Positions 33,325-43,813 are shown, numbered from the stretch's first letter. The stretch is DNA of 64,000 bases from Bacteroidota bacterium (GCA_023461035.1 JAEWOD010000035.1:228221-292220), one strand, 5' to 3'. A program made the numbers and translations. The notes: generated by a model not told the origin, from the sequence alone.

Positions 33325-36300
33325 ATGAGGAGAAATGTGTTATTATGTTTTCTCTTTTTATTTGCAGTTTTCCAATTTGTGGATGCGCAGGTAAAAGGGA
33401 CGGTAAATGACCAAGATGGATTTGCAGTTGCAGATGCAGAAGTGGTGGTAATGGGTACAGAAACATCTACCTTAACCGACGAGAGTGGAAACTTTGAAAT
33501 AGATGCTCAGGTGGGAGATGTACTGCAAATTACCGATATGTTTGGAACAGCCAAAGAGTTCAATGTATCAGGTGAAAATCTGGGGACTTTAACGATGGGT
33601 GCTGAGATTCTGGCCGAAGCGGTAATTTTAGGATATGGTATTTCGGAATCAGATGAACAAAAAACAGGGGCTTATACGACTGTAAAAGCCGAAGACATTG
33701 AAAAAATAGGCTCTGTTTCTTTTGACCAAGCCTTACAAGGGCAGATTGCCGGCGTTAGTATTGGAGCCGGAAGCGGGCAACCGGGAGCGCACACACCTAT
33801 TTTTGTACGGGGTATTACTTCCCTGACAGGAAACACGATGCCACTTGTAGTAGTAAATGGAGTTCCGGTTTCCACAAATGATATGTCCGGAATTGCTGCA
33901 ACTTCCAATCCCCTTGCAAACATCGATCCGTCAACTATTGAAAACGTAACGGTGTTAAAAGATGCAGTAGGAACTTCCCTTTATGGTTCCCGGGGTGCAA
34001 ACGGTGTTATTTTGGTGACCTTAAAAAAAGGAATTCACTCAAAAGGAAAATTCATGTTCAACTCTGAATTTGGAATCGGGGACATTGCTTTTGAAAAAGA
34101 TGATTGGTTGGACGCTCAAGGACATACAGATTATTTTGCAACTGCTTTAGCAAATGGTTTTGGATGGTCGTATGAAGACGCTTACGATACTGCCGTTTCA
34201 GAATTTGGATGGGATGGAAAAGCCAATTATAACTGGAGAGATGCTGTACGTCACAATGCAATCAGTTCTCAAAAATATGTATTTAATTATACGGGAGGTA
34301 CAGATCAAATTCGTTTGTTTACTTCCTTGAGCTATAACGACCAAGACGGGATTGCCCGTGATGCTAACTTCAACCGTATTTCTGGTTATTTGGGGGCGAA
34401 CTGGACGGTTAACGACAAAATGGATTTGAATTTTGATGTAAGTGTGAGCAAAGCAAAACAAACCGGGCCGACTGATGGTTCGTCTTATTCCAATCCGATT
34501 TTTGCCGGAAATTTGATGTCCCCGACCCAGCCGATTTACAATGCTGATGGCAGTTACAACCTGAATCTGTATTTTTTGAATCCTGAATTCAACCCATTGG
34601 CTCTTCAAGACCGCAATAAAACATTGTCCGATTTTTATAAAGCAATTATCAATTTAGGAGGTAATTATGATCTGACAAAAGATTTAAATTTTGAGACTAA
34701 ATTTGGGGTAGATTATAATTTCTACGATGAATTATTGTACTGGAATCCTGATTTCGGAGACGGAAACAATGGCCATCCGCTTGGAAACGGATATGGTTAT
34801 GCTTCTCAAAGAAATTTTAACACTTGGAACTGGAGTAACGCACTACGTTATGACACAACCTTTGCTGACCTTCATAATTTGACGTTGACTGCCGGTACAG
34901 AGGCAATTAAATATGATTACAGCTTTGTAATTGCAGAAAAAAGAGGATATCCGGCAGGAAACACTAAACCAACGCTGGACAATGCTGTAAATGCTTCCGA
35001 TTTGACAAATTCAGGTGGGCAGGATTATTCGTTTATGAGTTATTTCGGACGATTGGCGTATGATTTCGATGGTAAATTCTCTTTGAACGGAAACATAAGA
35101 CGAGATGGTTCATCCCGATTTGGTAAAGATAACCGCTGGGGAACTTTCTGGGGAGTTGGAGCCGCTGTAAACGTGGATAAATTTATTGACGCAGATGCGA
35201 TTAATACCATAAAACTAAGAGGTTCTTACGGTACGGTTGGGAATGCCGAAATCGGGAACTATGCTTCCATGAACTTATATACAGCTACGAACGGTGCATT
35301 TTTAGGTGTACCAGCAGGTGCCATTACTCAATTAGGAGATTCCAATTTGAAATGGGAAACAACCAAACAATTGAACGTAGGATTGGATTTGGGCTTCTTC
35401 CAAAACAGATTAAAAGGTACCGTGGATTATTATGTGAAAAATGTTGAAGATTTATTATACACTGTACCTACAAATGCTTCTTCGTCCGGATTTACCAGCT
35501 ATTGGACAAATGATGGTGAAATGAAAAGCCGGGGAATCGAAGGTAGTTTGACAGTCGTTCCGGTCAGAACAGAGGATTTCGAATGGACAATTACCGGTAA
35601 CTATGCCTATAATGACTCTGAAATCACTAGCATAAACGATGGGACGGTAGCTGTAAGAAACGGAAACAAAGCATGGATGGACGGCCACAACCCTACCGAG
35701 TTTTATACAAGACTTTGGGCAGGAGTTGACCAGACAAATGGTGCTCCGCTTTGGTACACTGACGAAACCAGAACGACAACCACAAGCGTTGCAGGTGAAG
35801 CGGCTATGTCTTTTACCGGAAAACAGGCTTTACCTATCCATACAGCCGGATTGTCAACATCCCTTACATATAAAGGATTTGTTTTATCCTCACAATTCTC
35901 CTACGCTGGAGGGCATTCAGTCTACGACCGTTGGGGATTTGTATACAACAGTGACGGAGCTTATGCCAATTTAAATACAAGAGAAGAATGGGCAAATGGA
36001 GCCTGGACGCCGGAAAACGCCGGAAGTGCTACTTTACCACAAGTGATTTATGGAGGTAATTCCGGAAGTAACGCTGCTTCTACGAGATACTTATACGATG
36101 CGGATAATATCCGATGGAGATCTGCTGAGTTCGGATACCGATTTGGAAAAACGATGTTGGGCGAAAAAGTAGGGCTGGATAACATCTATGTTTATGTAAA
36201 AGGATACAACTTGGTGGTTTGGACATTTGACGACGATTTGTGGTTTGATCCGGAAACCGCTTCCAACGATGCCGATTTGATTTACGGAATTGAAAGAATG

Positions 36301-36366
36301 GGATTGTACGATATGACCCAACCCAACTTGCGACAGTTCATTTTTGGGGTAAGATTGGATTTCTAA
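33325..36366 (+). CDS. SusC/RagA family TonB-linked outer membrane transporter
   Basis: A 1013-aa TonB-dependent outer membrane protein of the SusC/RagA family. A signal peptide (MRRNVLLCFLFLFAVFQFVDAQ) precedes a carboxypeptidase-like N-terminal extension (KGTVNDQDGFAVADAEVVVMG), a plug domain (GVSIGAGSGQPGAHTPIFVRG and TSLYGSRGANGVILVTLKKG) and a barrel to the C-terminal LRQFIFGVRLDF with terminal Phe. SusC-type transporters import glycans, peptides or other nutrients with a SusD lipoprotein, encoded 19 nt downstream. No substrate-degrading enzyme genes adjoin, so the substrate is unknown. Confidence 0.93.
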   Translation: MRRNVLLCFLFLFAVFQFVDAQVKGTVNDQDGFAVADAEVVVMGTETSTLTDESGNFEIDAQVGDVLQITDMFGTAKEFNVSGENLGTLTMGAEILAEAVILGYGISESDEQKTGAYTTVKAEDIEKIGSVSFDQALQGQIAGVSIGAGSGQPGAHTPIFVRGITSLTGNTMPLVVVNGVPVSTNDMSGIAATSNPLANIDPSTIENVTVLKDAVGTSLYGSRGANGVILVTLKKGIHSKGKFMFNSEFGIGDIAFEKDDWLDAQGHTDYFATALANGFGWSYEDAYDTAVSEFGWDGKANYNWRDAVRHNAISSQKYVFNYTGGTDQIRLFTSLSYNDQDGIARDANFNRISGYLGANWTVNDKMDLNFDVSVSKAKQTGPTDGSSYSNPIFAGNLMSPTQPIYNADGSYNLNLYFLNPEFNPLALQDRNKTLSDFYKAIINLGGNYDLTKDLNFETKFGVDYNFYDELLYWNPDFGDGNNGHPLGNGYGYASQRNFNTWNWSNALRYDTTFADLHNLTLTAGTEAIKYDYSFVIAEKRGYPAGNTKPTLDNAVNASDLTNSGGQDYSFMSYFGRLAYDFDGKFSLNGNIRRDGSSRFGKDNRWGTFWGVGAAVNVDKFIDADAINTIKLRGSYGTVGNAEIGNYASMNLYTATNGAFLGVPAGAITQLGDSNLKWETTKQLNVGLDLGFFQNRLKGTVDYYVKNVEDLLYTVPTNASSSGFTSYWTNDGEMKSRGIEGSLTVVPVRTEDFEWTITGNYAYNDSEITSINDGTVAVRNGNKAWMDGHNPTEFYTRLWAGVDQTNGAPLWYTDETRTTTTSVAGEAAMSFTGKQALPIHTAGLSTSLTYKGFVLSSQFSYAGGHSVYDRWGFVYNSDGAYANLNTREEWANGAWTPENAGSATLPQVIYGGNSGSNAASTRYLYDADNIRWRSAEFGYRFGKTMLGEKVGLDNIYVYVKGYNLVVWTFDDDLWFDPETASNDADLIYGIERMGLYDMTQPNLRQFIFGVRLDF

Positions 36367-36385
36367 TTATAAAAAAGAATTAAAA

Positions 36386-37810
36386 ATGAAAAAGATATTA
36401 TTTAGTTTAAGTCTGATCGGGCTATTGGGATTGACTTCCTGTAGTGAAGAAGACTTTATGGAATATGAACCTTCAGATTCAGTAGAAGTGGAAGGAGCCA
36501 TTACAAACGAAGGACAATTACAAACAGCCGTATTTGGTATTTATGATGCGATTCAGAGTAATTTTGCTTATGGAAATTATTACATAACTGCTCAGGAGAT
36601 ATTAACGGATAATGGTTTTGTAGTTTTGGATAACTCTAACCGTTTTACGGATTTCTACCGTTACCAACATGCTTTGTCTTCAGGCGGGTCTATTTCCAAT
36701 ATGTGGACAATCGGATACCGGGCGATAGCCAGAGCAAATTTCGTTTTAAGTTTTGAAGGAGAAATTGAAGGGGCTAACGTGGATCGTAGCTTTGCAGAAG
36801 CCCGCGCGATAAGAGCATTGGAATTGTTCAATTTGGTGAACTACTATGCAAGACCTTATGGAACAACGGATCAGGATTTAGGAATTCCGGTTCCTGTCGA
36901 ATTTGAAAAAGATTTAGACATCCCTCGCAGTTCAGTTGCCCAAGTTTATGATGAAGTCATTTCCCAACTGGAATTAGCAGCCGAAAACCTTCCAAGCGGT
37001 GGAGATAAATCCAGGCTAACGAAGGAAGCTGTTTATGGAATTTTGTCCAGAGTCCTTCTGTACAAAAAAGATTATCAGCAAGCAGTAAATTATGCCAATT
37101 TAGCATTGTCCGGGACACAATTGATTTCCGGATTAACTACAGTGGATAATGAAGTTGTCGTGGATACAGATGCGCTTCGCAATTATTATTTGGATCCTCT
37201 TGGGTCTGGCGAAACACTTTTTGCACTTGATTTTACTGCCCTTGACAACCCCGGTTCCAATGATGCACTTTCTGCAACCTGGTCATCAGAAGCCACAGGA
37301 GGTCGATATGAAGATACGGCCGCCACAACTGATTTTTATAACCTGATTCCGGCTACAGATGCCCGAAAAACATTGTATTCTGAATGGGATACAACCGACA
37401 ATCCAAAACCTTATGGCGTTTTGAAATTTGGTGCTGTTGATAACGATGTCGTTGTAATCCGCGCTTCAGAAGTTCTTTTGAATAAAATCGAAGCATTGTA
37501 TTATACAGATCCTTCAGGAGCTTTAACCGAATTGGTGAATTGGGTACAAACAAATAGAAACCCTCAATATGCTTTCAGCGGTTCAGGACAATCCTTGTTG
37601 GAAGAAATCCTCAATCAAAGACGAATTGAACTTGCATTTGAAGGTCACCGTTATTTTGATATGAACAGATATCAGATAGACCTCCAGAAAAATGCAAACT
37701 GTACCGTAAACTGTGAAATTCCTTTTGCAGATTACAAACGGGTATTTCCTATTCCTTTAAATGAAATGAATACAAATGCCTCAATGGTTCAGAATCCAAA
37801 TTATCAATAG
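36386..37810 (+). CDS. SusD/RagB family nutrient-binding lipoprotein
   Basis: A 474-aa SusD-family outer membrane lipoprotein (signal MKKILFSLSLIGLLGLTSC, lipobox LTSC). SusD hallmarks are a helical TPR-like core and the C-terminal segment ILNQRRIELAFEGHRYFDMNR, followed by KRVFPIPLNEMNTN. It should form the lid of the SusC transporter encoded just upstream, as one operon. A terminator follows 37 nt after the stop. The ligand is not predictable. Confidence 0.93.
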   Translation: MKKILFSLSLIGLLGLTSCSEEDFMEYEPSDSVEVEGAITNEGQLQTAVFGIYDAIQSNFAYGNYYITAQEILTDNGFVVLDNSNRFTDFYRYQHALSSGGSISNMWTIGYRAIARANFVLSFEGEIEGANVDRSFAEARAIRALELFNLVNYYARPYGTTDQDLGIPVPVEFEKDLDIPRSSVAQVYDEVISQLELAAENLPSGGDKSRLTKEAVYGILSRVLLYKKDYQQAVNYANLALSGTQLISGLTTVDNEVVVDTDALRNYYLDPLGSGETLFALDFTALDNPGSNDALSATWSSEATGGRYEDTAATTDFYNLIPATDARKTLYSEWDTTDNPKPYGVLKFGAVDNDVVVIRASEVLLNKIEALYYTDPSGALTELVNWVQTNRNPQYAFSGSGQSLLEEILNQRRIELAFEGHRYFDMNRYQIDLQKNANCTVNCEIPFADYKRVFPIPLNEMNTNASMVQNPNYQ

Positions 37811-37846
37811 TAAATATATTATACGGATTTATTGTTTTATAAATGA

Positions 37847-37868
37847 GAAGCCGCTTTTTAGCGGCTTC
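37847..37868. terminator. Terminator after susD-like gene
   Basis: GAAGCCGCT and AGCGGCTTC form a perfect 9-bp stem with a 4-nt loop, followed by a T-run. It also falls just beyond the stop of the convergent regulator gene. Confidence 0.85.
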
Positions 37869-37873
37869 CTTTT

Positions 37874-39343
37874 TTATACCCATAATTCTGCTTGCAAGTT
37901 TTGAACCCATTGATTTAGATTTTCTTCTGAAGAAAGACGGAATTTTTTCCGGAGTTTGTATTTGCGATTCTGAACCGTCCGGAGTGAACTGAATGTCATT
38001 TCGGCGATTTCTTTAGTAGAGAAATCCAGCTTCATTAAGGCGCAAAGTTTTAAATCGGCGGAAGTCAAATCCGGATAGTCATGTACCAATTGGTTATAAA
38101 ACTCAGGGTAAACCTCTATGAAACGCGATAGGAAATTGGGGGAATTCTCATTGGCAAGCGAAACGATTTCCTCAAAAGCATTGTTCAATTTCTTTTTCAA
38201 CTCTAAGTTTTCTCTTTTCCCTTTTAAACTTTTTCTGCGCTGAGATTTGATAAAAATATATGTGCCGGAAATGACCCCTAAAATAACCAAACCGGAAGCC
38301 AAAAATATAAATCGGGTGTTGGATTCCGCTTCTTGAACCTTGATCTGAGTATCGCTTTTTATAAGTATCGCCGGTACAATTGCGTTCTGCTTTCGGACTA
38401 TCTCCAGACTATCTTTGACTTTTACATATTTCTTCAGATAAATATTTGAAATATCCTCGTGTCCTTCTTTGTAATATGCTTCAGACAGTAGTTTGTACAA
38501 TTTCTCCTTGGTATTGTTTATCTCCTTATTTAACTCCAAAGATTTTTGATAATGGACTATGGCCTTCTGAAAGTTCCCTGAAACATCATAGTATTTTCCT
38601 GTAATCTCATTTAAAAGTGCTTCTGAGTATTTACTATCCATTTTCCGGGAGTATTCTTCTGCAAAACCAAGATAAATCTTACTGGAATCAAGTTCTCCCT
38701 TATCAACAAACAAATCAGAAATGCTTACAGCACTTGTAAATTTATTAGTAAGATTCGTTGTAGGCGAAAAATAAGCCGCTTTGTAATAATATAAGGCAGA
38801 ATCCTTTTGATTTTTTAATTGGTAGACGTCCCCCAGATTTACATAAACACCAAAAAGCTTATTGACTCTGTTCTCTTCCTCTTTTATTTGACCGGAAAAT
38901 TGGATAGCTTCTTTATAACGCTTTATCGCTTCATCATAAAGCCCTAAAATATGCAGGCTTAATGCTTCCCGAAAACTGATGGAATACAGCATCTCGGGAT
39001 TCTGTCTGGCGTATGGCTCTTTTTTTGCTTTTACAATATAGGAAGTGGAAAGATCTAATTTGCCTTTCATATAATAAACACCGGAAATCCCCAGATAAGC
39101 AGTTGCAAGTCCTTTTGAATAGTTTTCTTTCTCAGAATCTTTTATAGCGACAAGATATGCTGCCAAAGATTCATCGTATTGGTCTTTTTCAAAAAGCTGA
39201 CGTGCTTTCGCCAAAATGGAATCAACTTTTGGATGCTCCTCCTGCTGAAAAAAGAAAAAACCACCTCCAGCCAGAACCGGAGAAGAAAAACTGATAAATA
39301 AAAATAACGGAATGGAAACAATCAGTGTCCTCACTTTCTGCAT
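37874..39343 (-). CDS. Membrane-anchored TPR regulator with C-terminal LuxR-like helix-turn-helix
   Basis: A 489-aa regulator of the same architecture as that at 16866: signal sequence (MQKVRTLIVSIPLFLFISF), about eight TPR units (for example DSALYYYKAAYFSP, AIVHYQKSLELN), a transmembrane helix (FIFLASGLVILGVISGTYIFI), a basic coiled coil, and an HTH (LKLCALMKLDFSTKEIAEMT...TVQNRKYKLRKKFRL). It probably senses an envelope signal and controls transcription. It is convergent with the SusC/SusD operon, its likeliest target, with a terminator between. It starts with ATG at 39343. Confidence 0.87.
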   Translation of the reverse strand: MQKVRTLIVSIPLFLFISFSSPVLAGGGFFFFQQEEHPKVDSILAKARQLFEKDQYDESLAAYLVAIKDSEKENYSKGLATAYLGISGVYYMKGKLDLSTSYIVKAKKEPYARQNPEMLYSISFREALSLHILGLYDEAIKRYKEAIQFSGQIKEEENRVNKLFGVYVNLGDVYQLKNQKDSALYYYKAAYFSPTTNLTNKFTSAVSISDLFVDKGELDSSKIYLGFAEEYSRKMDSKYSEALLNEITGKYYDVSGNFQKAIVHYQKSLELNKEINNTKEKLYKLLSEAYYKEGHEDISNIYLKKYVKVKDSLEIVRKQNAIVPAILIKSDTQIKVQEAESNTRFIFLASGLVILGVISGTYIFIKSQRRKSLKGKRENLELKKKLNNAFEEIVSLANENSPNFLSRFIEVYPEFYNQLVHDYPDLTSADLKLCALMKLDFSTKEIAEMTFSSLRTVQNRKYKLRKKFRLSSEENLNQWVQNLQAELWV

Positions 39344-39458
39344 AAATCCTCAACAATTTTACTGTCTGAAAACTAACTCCCAAATTATTTTCCAAACAAA
39401 TTAATACCCTTTACACAAGCCATTTTACAATGTTCGTACCGTTTAGGGTTTTAAAGTG

Positions 39459-39935
39459 TTAAGAATTTGTTCCGATTTGATCAATTGTGTTAAATCTCAT
39501 CCTGTTTTGCTCAAATTCTTTTTTATTGACCACACGGGTTTTTGAGATGTTGTCATGCCAGCCCGTATTTCCAAAGTAAGACAAGGCATCAAATGGAATT
39601 AACCGACAGATATTTCGGTTCAATAATTTTCCAATTTCCATTTGGCTTCCATCTTCCGTAACAGCAATGGTTCCGGTTATAAATTTTCCTATACTCCTTC
39701 CCTTGAATATAAATTCTTGAAAAGACATAAATGCAAAATAAAAAAACGCCGAAAGAATCCGGTCTAACAACGGATTTTCGTCAAAAAATGTTACCACATC
39801 AACTTGAAATAAAACGAGGATAATCATGATGATTAAAAAGAACAATAAAAAGGCAAGGATGTCTATCAAATAATTTGCAAAACGCAATAATTTTGGTGCA
39901 ATTGATAATTCAACCGGATTCAGAAAAGAGTTCAT
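39459..39935 (-). CDS. RDD family membrane protein (paralogue 1)
   Basis: A 158-aa membrane protein with the RDD pattern: an N-terminal Arg in LLRFANYLIDILAF, transmembrane helices, and an Asp/Asn-rich segment, then FKGRSIGKFITGTIAV. It ends with a soluble region, CRLIPFDALSYFGNTGWHDNISKTRVV. Members are proposed transport or antiport proteins with no clear substrate. It closely resembles the next gene (39983) along its whole length, so the two are tandem duplicates. They are in the same orientation, 47 nt apart. Confidence 0.85.
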   Translation of the reverse strand: MNSFLNPVELSIAPKLLRFANYLIDILAFLLFFLIIMIILVLFQVDVVTFFDENPLLDRILSAFFYFAFMSFQEFIFKGRSIGKFITGTIAVTEDGSQMEIGKLLNRNICRLIPFDALSYFGNTGWHDNISKTRVVNKKEFEQNRMRFNTIDQIGTNS

Positions 39936-39982
39936 AAAGTAAATTTAATCATAATTTTCTGGCTAAAAGTTGTATTGGAGAA

Positions 39983-40468
39983 TTAAGCCGGTTCTGCAAT
40001 CTGACCGATTTGGTCGATGAAATTGAATTTTGCTTTGTTTTGTTCAAAATCCTTTTGATTCACTACTCGGGTTTTAGAAATACTGTCGTGCCATCCGGTT
40101 TCTCCCAAAAAGGAAAAGGGTTCGAAAGGAATAAACCGGCATAAAGAACGGATAAGCGCTTTGTTAAAATTTAAATCTTCACCTTCCACAGTCACCGCTT
40201 TGGTTCCGGTTATAAATTTTGCGATGGTTTTTCCTTTAAACAGATATTCTGTTAAGGCATAATACAGGACATAAACCAAAAGTGAAATACCCAACAATCC
40301 CAAACTTAAAATCGGGGAATTATAATACGCATCTTCTATTAATAACATAGGGATAAATATTACCGCATACTGGATAATGCCGGCTATAAAATAATCAATC
40401 AGATAATTTACAAAACGTAAGCCTTTTGAAGCAATAGAATGCTCAACAGGATCTAAATAAGTGTTCAT
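39983..40468 (-). CDS. RDD family membrane protein (paralogue 2)
   Basis: About 161 aa from the ATG at 40468 (MNTYLDPVEHSIASKGLRFV); the frame is open ten codons further but this start matches the paralogue at 39935. Shared features are LRFVNYLIDYF, FKGKTIAKFITGTKAV and CRFIPFEPFSFLGETGWHDSISKTRVVNQKDFEQN. Substrate and role are unknown. It lies downstream of the oxidoreductase gene on the same strand, with its start 26 nt past that gene's stop, so they may be co-transcribed. Confidence 0.85.
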   Translation of the reverse strand: MNTYLDPVEHSIASKGLRFVNYLIDYFIAGIIQYAVIFIPMLLIEDAYYNSPILSLGLLGISLLVYVLYYALTEYLFKGKTIAKFITGTKAVTVEGEDLNFNKALIRSLCRFIPFEPFSFLGETGWHDSISKTRVVNQKDFEQNKAKFNFIDQIGQIAEPA

Positions 40469-40494
40469 GAGAAAAAAGTTTGTGCAAGTATAAT

Positions 40495-41544
40495 TCAATT
40501 CAGATACTTTTCAAACCTTTTCACATCGGTTTCTTCCGGTAATTTTTTTTCAAATTCGATTTTATCAAATAAAAATTGGCTCATTTGCGGTGCAAGCAAC
40601 GTCCCGCGAGTTCCCATTCCGTTTAAAATCCAAAGATCTTGATGGCGAGGATGATTTCCTAAAATAGGGCGACGGTCAATGATAGTCGGGCGGATTCCGG
40701 CTGTTTGTTGGACGATTTCATATTGGCCGCTATAAATTTCTTCCAGATAATTTTGGATTTCGGTCTTTCCTTTTTCCGTTATTTCATAAGTCAAATCGTC
40801 ACGGTCATAAGTTGAAGCCGTCAAAGCCAGATGATCACCCATGGGCAATAAAAAATTATAGGCTTTCCAAACCGCTTTCTGGATAGGGGTTTCCGTTTTG
40901 ATTTTCAGCACTTCACCCTTTACACCGATGACCGGTAAATAATTAAAAAATGGATTTTGAAGTACGCCGAAACCTTCACAAAAAACGATGCGTTTAGCCT
41001 GAATATCCCTATACTGAACATGGTTTTCATGAAATTGGATTTCGGAATAATCGAATTTTTCATTTCGAATTAAGTTCTTTTCCGTCAAATAATTCCGGAA
41101 TAATTCCAAACAATTTCCCAAATCAATCCTTCCGGTTTGCTTGACTTCACCAAATCCAAACGGAGCTTTAATTTCGGGGTAATTTGAAGTAAAAATTTCA
41201 GGATTCAAATAGGGTAGTAAATCAGGTTGTGCTGCTTTTTTTTGCCAGGTTTTGATTTCGTCCCGGTTTTTAAAAATCCTGTAAGTGGGGATTTCTTCGA
41301 TGAATTTTTCGTTCAATAAATTCTCAAAAGAATGAAAATAATCAAACATCAGTCTCAACTGTTCTTCTGCATTCCAAATCAAAGAAAAACGTTTTAAAAC
41401 AACCGGATTATAAATCCCAACGGCTATGGAAGAAGCTTTGTTTTTATTTTCATCTATGACTAAAAATGATTTTTTTTCCTGTAGGAGTTTCAATGCAAAA
41501 CAACTCCCCGCTACACCCTGTCCCACTAAAATATAATCCCGCAT
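40495..41544 (-). CDS. FAD-dependent oxidoreductase (DAO fold)
   Basis: About 349 aa from the ATG at 41544 (MRDYILVGQGVAGS); a TTG three codons upstream is less likely because the truncated copy at 44210 also starts here. The dinucleotide-binding motif VGQGVAGSCFALKLL and the later GTRGTLLAPQ and GIRPTIIDRRPILG fit D-amino-acid-oxidase-like flavoproteins. The substrate is unknown. The first 121 codons are repeated almost exactly at 43845-44210. It diverges from the metalloprotease gene. Confidence 0.87.
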   Translation of the reverse strand: MRDYILVGQGVAGSCFALKLLQEKKSFLVIDENKNKASSIAVGIYNPVVLKRFSLIWNAEEQLRLMFDYFHSFENLLNEKFIEEIPTYRIFKNRDEIKTWQKKAAQPDLLPYLNPEIFTSNYPEIKAPFGFGEVKQTGRIDLGNCLELFRNYLTEKNLIRNEKFDYSEIQFHENHVQYRDIQAKRIVFCEGFGVLQNPFFNYLPVIGVKGEVLKIKTETPIQKAVWKAYNFLLPMGDHLALTASTYDRDDLTYEITEKGKTEIQNYLEEIYSGQYEIVQQTAGIRPTIIDRRPILGNHPRHQDLWILNGMGTRGTLLAPQMSQFLFDKIEFEKKLPEETDVKRFEKYLN

Positions 41545-41629
41545 TTTTTTCAAATAAAAAACCTTTCGCTCCTAAACATTTCAAAATTAACTATATTAGA
41601 GCTGCAATAACTAAAATAATTAACCCAAA

Positions 41630-43792
41630 ATGAAAAAATTTTATGTATTGGTGCTATTGCTTTTTATGGGATTTGCGTTTGGACAAAGCAGAATCGTTGC
41701 GAAAAAAGTTAATGAATTTATTCTCAACAACAAACAGGCTGTAGAATTTAATTTATTTAGTAAAAGTAAAAACGTTCAAAAAGCACAAAAATATACTAAG
41801 GCAGCAACTGATGTCACAATTCTGGATTTGAATAAGTCTGAATTGCAAAAAATAATAAACGATGCTCCCGGGTTTATTTCTTTAAAAGTTCCTTACAAGG
41901 ATGAAATAGTTGATGTTCAGCTATATCAACAGAATATATTTACCGATTCTTTCGAAGTTTTGGACAAAAAGGACAATAAGATTAATTACAACCCCGGTAA
42001 ATATTATCGTGGAATAATCAAAGGGAATAATTATTCATTAGTTGCTATCAGTTTTTTTGAAAACAATGTTATAGGTGTCGTATCTTCTACTGAGCTGGGG
42101 AATATAGTGCTTGGAAAATCTATTGATAAACAAGATTATGTTCTTTACTCTGATAGAAATCTTTTGATGCTTGATTCTTTTAATTGTCAATTTGATAGGT
42201 CAAAACTTAAGCATGAAAATTTACCTGTTTTTGAACCCTTTATGCTTTCTAAAGCAGAAACTGAAAATTGTGTAAAAATTTATTATGAACTTGATTATGA
42301 CTGGTATTTAGCTCATGAATCTAATTCGGATGACTTATTGGATTGGATGACAGGAATCCATAACAATGTAGAAACGCTTTATAATAATGACGGAATTAAC
42401 ATTGGGTTGCATTCAATAGGCATTTGGACTACTCAAGATCCTTACAATCCACCAATGGATGTAGATTCATTTCTACAGTCGATATCCAATATGGGAGCAG
42501 ATATTGGCAATTATATTAGTTATCGTGAAGAAGGCGCAGGTGGTTTAGCCCCTCTTGATGGATTATGTACCGGCAACAATTATTCTATTTCCGGTTTAGT
42601 TATCGGATATGAAAATGTTCCCGTTTTTTCAGAAACAATTCATGTTTTGGCGCACGAGATGGGTCATATTTTAGGTTCTCTTCATACACAGGATTGTGTA
42701 TGGAATGGCAATAATACTGCAATAGATGAATGTGGATGGATGGGGGGTGAAAACTGTGGCAATCCGGGATATCCTGAAAATGGAGGAACAATCATGAGCT
42801 ATTGTCATTGGATAGAAGGAGTAGGAGTAAATTTTAATGAAGGATTCGGGCCCCAACCCGGCGCTTTGATTAGGAATACTGTTGACTCAAAAGAATGTTT
42901 AGACACGAATTGTCTAACAGATTTTGCCTATTGTGAATTTACTATTCAGGAGTTAAAGACAATTCAACAATCTCCCGGATTTAGAGAAGTTCATATTACA
43001 GATGAAACCTCGAGCGAATGGCTTTATCAGCTTATTGAATATGAAGATGTTATAAACGATAATTGGATACATACAAATTTGCCTGTTTTTACAATTAATG
43101 AATCCGAACTAACTCAAAATAAATACTATAAAATAATCGTCAAAAATGTCTGTGAAGGCATTGTAGGAGGTGGACATTTGTCTTCATTATTTCTAACTGG
43201 CAACTTTTGTGACGGAACATTGTTTATAGATACTGGGGGAGAAAATGGAAATTATGGAAGTTTCCAACATATAGTAAAAACTTTTTATCCATCAGCGGAA
43301 GGAGAAAAAGTTCGCATCGATTTCCAGAAATTTATGACAGTGAATACTGTGGATTTTATATATGTTTATAATGGAACGAGTACATCATCTTCTTTATTTG
43401 ACGGTGGAATTTTGACGGGTTATGGTTTAAATCTATCTTTCGTTTCTACTGATGATTCAGGAGCGATAACCATAGAATTTATTTCTCATAAAAATACATT
43501 ACAAGGTTGGGAAGCGGTAGTAGATTGTTCTGCTTTGGGAATCGAAGACATGAGCGATTCTTATGGCATTACGGTTTATCCCAACCCAAGTTCTGATGTG
43601 CTAAACATCGCTTCGCAAAATGCGAGAATTGAATCTGTAATGCTGACCGATACGGCAGGAAGAACAGTTTTGACACATAAAATTTCAAATACAAACGGAA
43701 CGATCAACATCGGGCATTTGCCAAAAGGAGCTTATATCCTTTCGTTAAAGCTGGATGGCCAAACCGTTACCAAAAAGATTATCAAGAGATAA
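41630..43792 (+). CDS. Secreted M12B (reprolysin-like) zinc metalloprotease with CUB-like and T9SS domains, copy 1
   Basis: A 720-aa secreted protease: signal peptide (MKKFYVLVLLLFMGFAFGQ), a propeptide-like N-terminal region, then a metzincin catalytic domain with the zinc motif HEMGHILGSLH and Met-turn GGTIMSYCHW. After that come an Fn3-like region, a CUB-like domain (CDGTLFIDTGGENGNYG to GWEAVVDC) and a T9SS type A sorting domain (GITVYPNPSSDVLNIA to TVTKKIIKR). The two copies (see 44487) share the ends at high identity but the catalytic domain differs greatly. The coding region in this copy looks more AT-rich. Probably a secreted nutrient-acquisition or virulence protease. Confidence 0.9.
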   Translation: MKKFYVLVLLLFMGFAFGQSRIVAKKVNEFILNNKQAVEFNLFSKSKNVQKAQKYTKAATDVTILDLNKSELQKIINDAPGFISLKVPYKDEIVDVQLYQQNIFTDSFEVLDKKDNKINYNPGKYYRGIIKGNNYSLVAISFFENNVIGVVSSTELGNIVLGKSIDKQDYVLYSDRNLLMLDSFNCQFDRSKLKHENLPVFEPFMLSKAETENCVKIYYELDYDWYLAHESNSDDLLDWMTGIHNNVETLYNNDGINIGLHSIGIWTTQDPYNPPMDVDSFLQSISNMGADIGNYISYREEGAGGLAPLDGLCTGNNYSISGLVIGYENVPVFSETIHVLAHEMGHILGSLHTQDCVWNGNNTAIDECGWMGGENCGNPGYPENGGTIMSYCHWIEGVGVNFNEGFGPQPGALIRNTVDSKECLDTNCLTDFAYCEFTIQELKTIQQSPGFREVHITDETSSEWLYQLIEYEDVINDNWIHTNLPVFTINESELTQNKYYKIIVKNVCEGIVGGGHLSSLFLTGNFCDGTLFIDTGGENGNYGSFQHIVKTFYPSAEGEKVRIDFQKFMTVNTVDFIYVYNGTSTSSSLFDGGILTGYGLNLSFVSTDDSGAITIEFISHKNTLQGWEAVVDCSALGIEDMSDSYGITVYPNPSSDVLNIASQNARIESVMLTDTAGRTVLTHKISNTNGTINIGHLPKGAYILSLKLDGQTVTKKIIKR

Positions 43793-43813
43793 TTATCCAT
43801 TGATAAAGATGAG

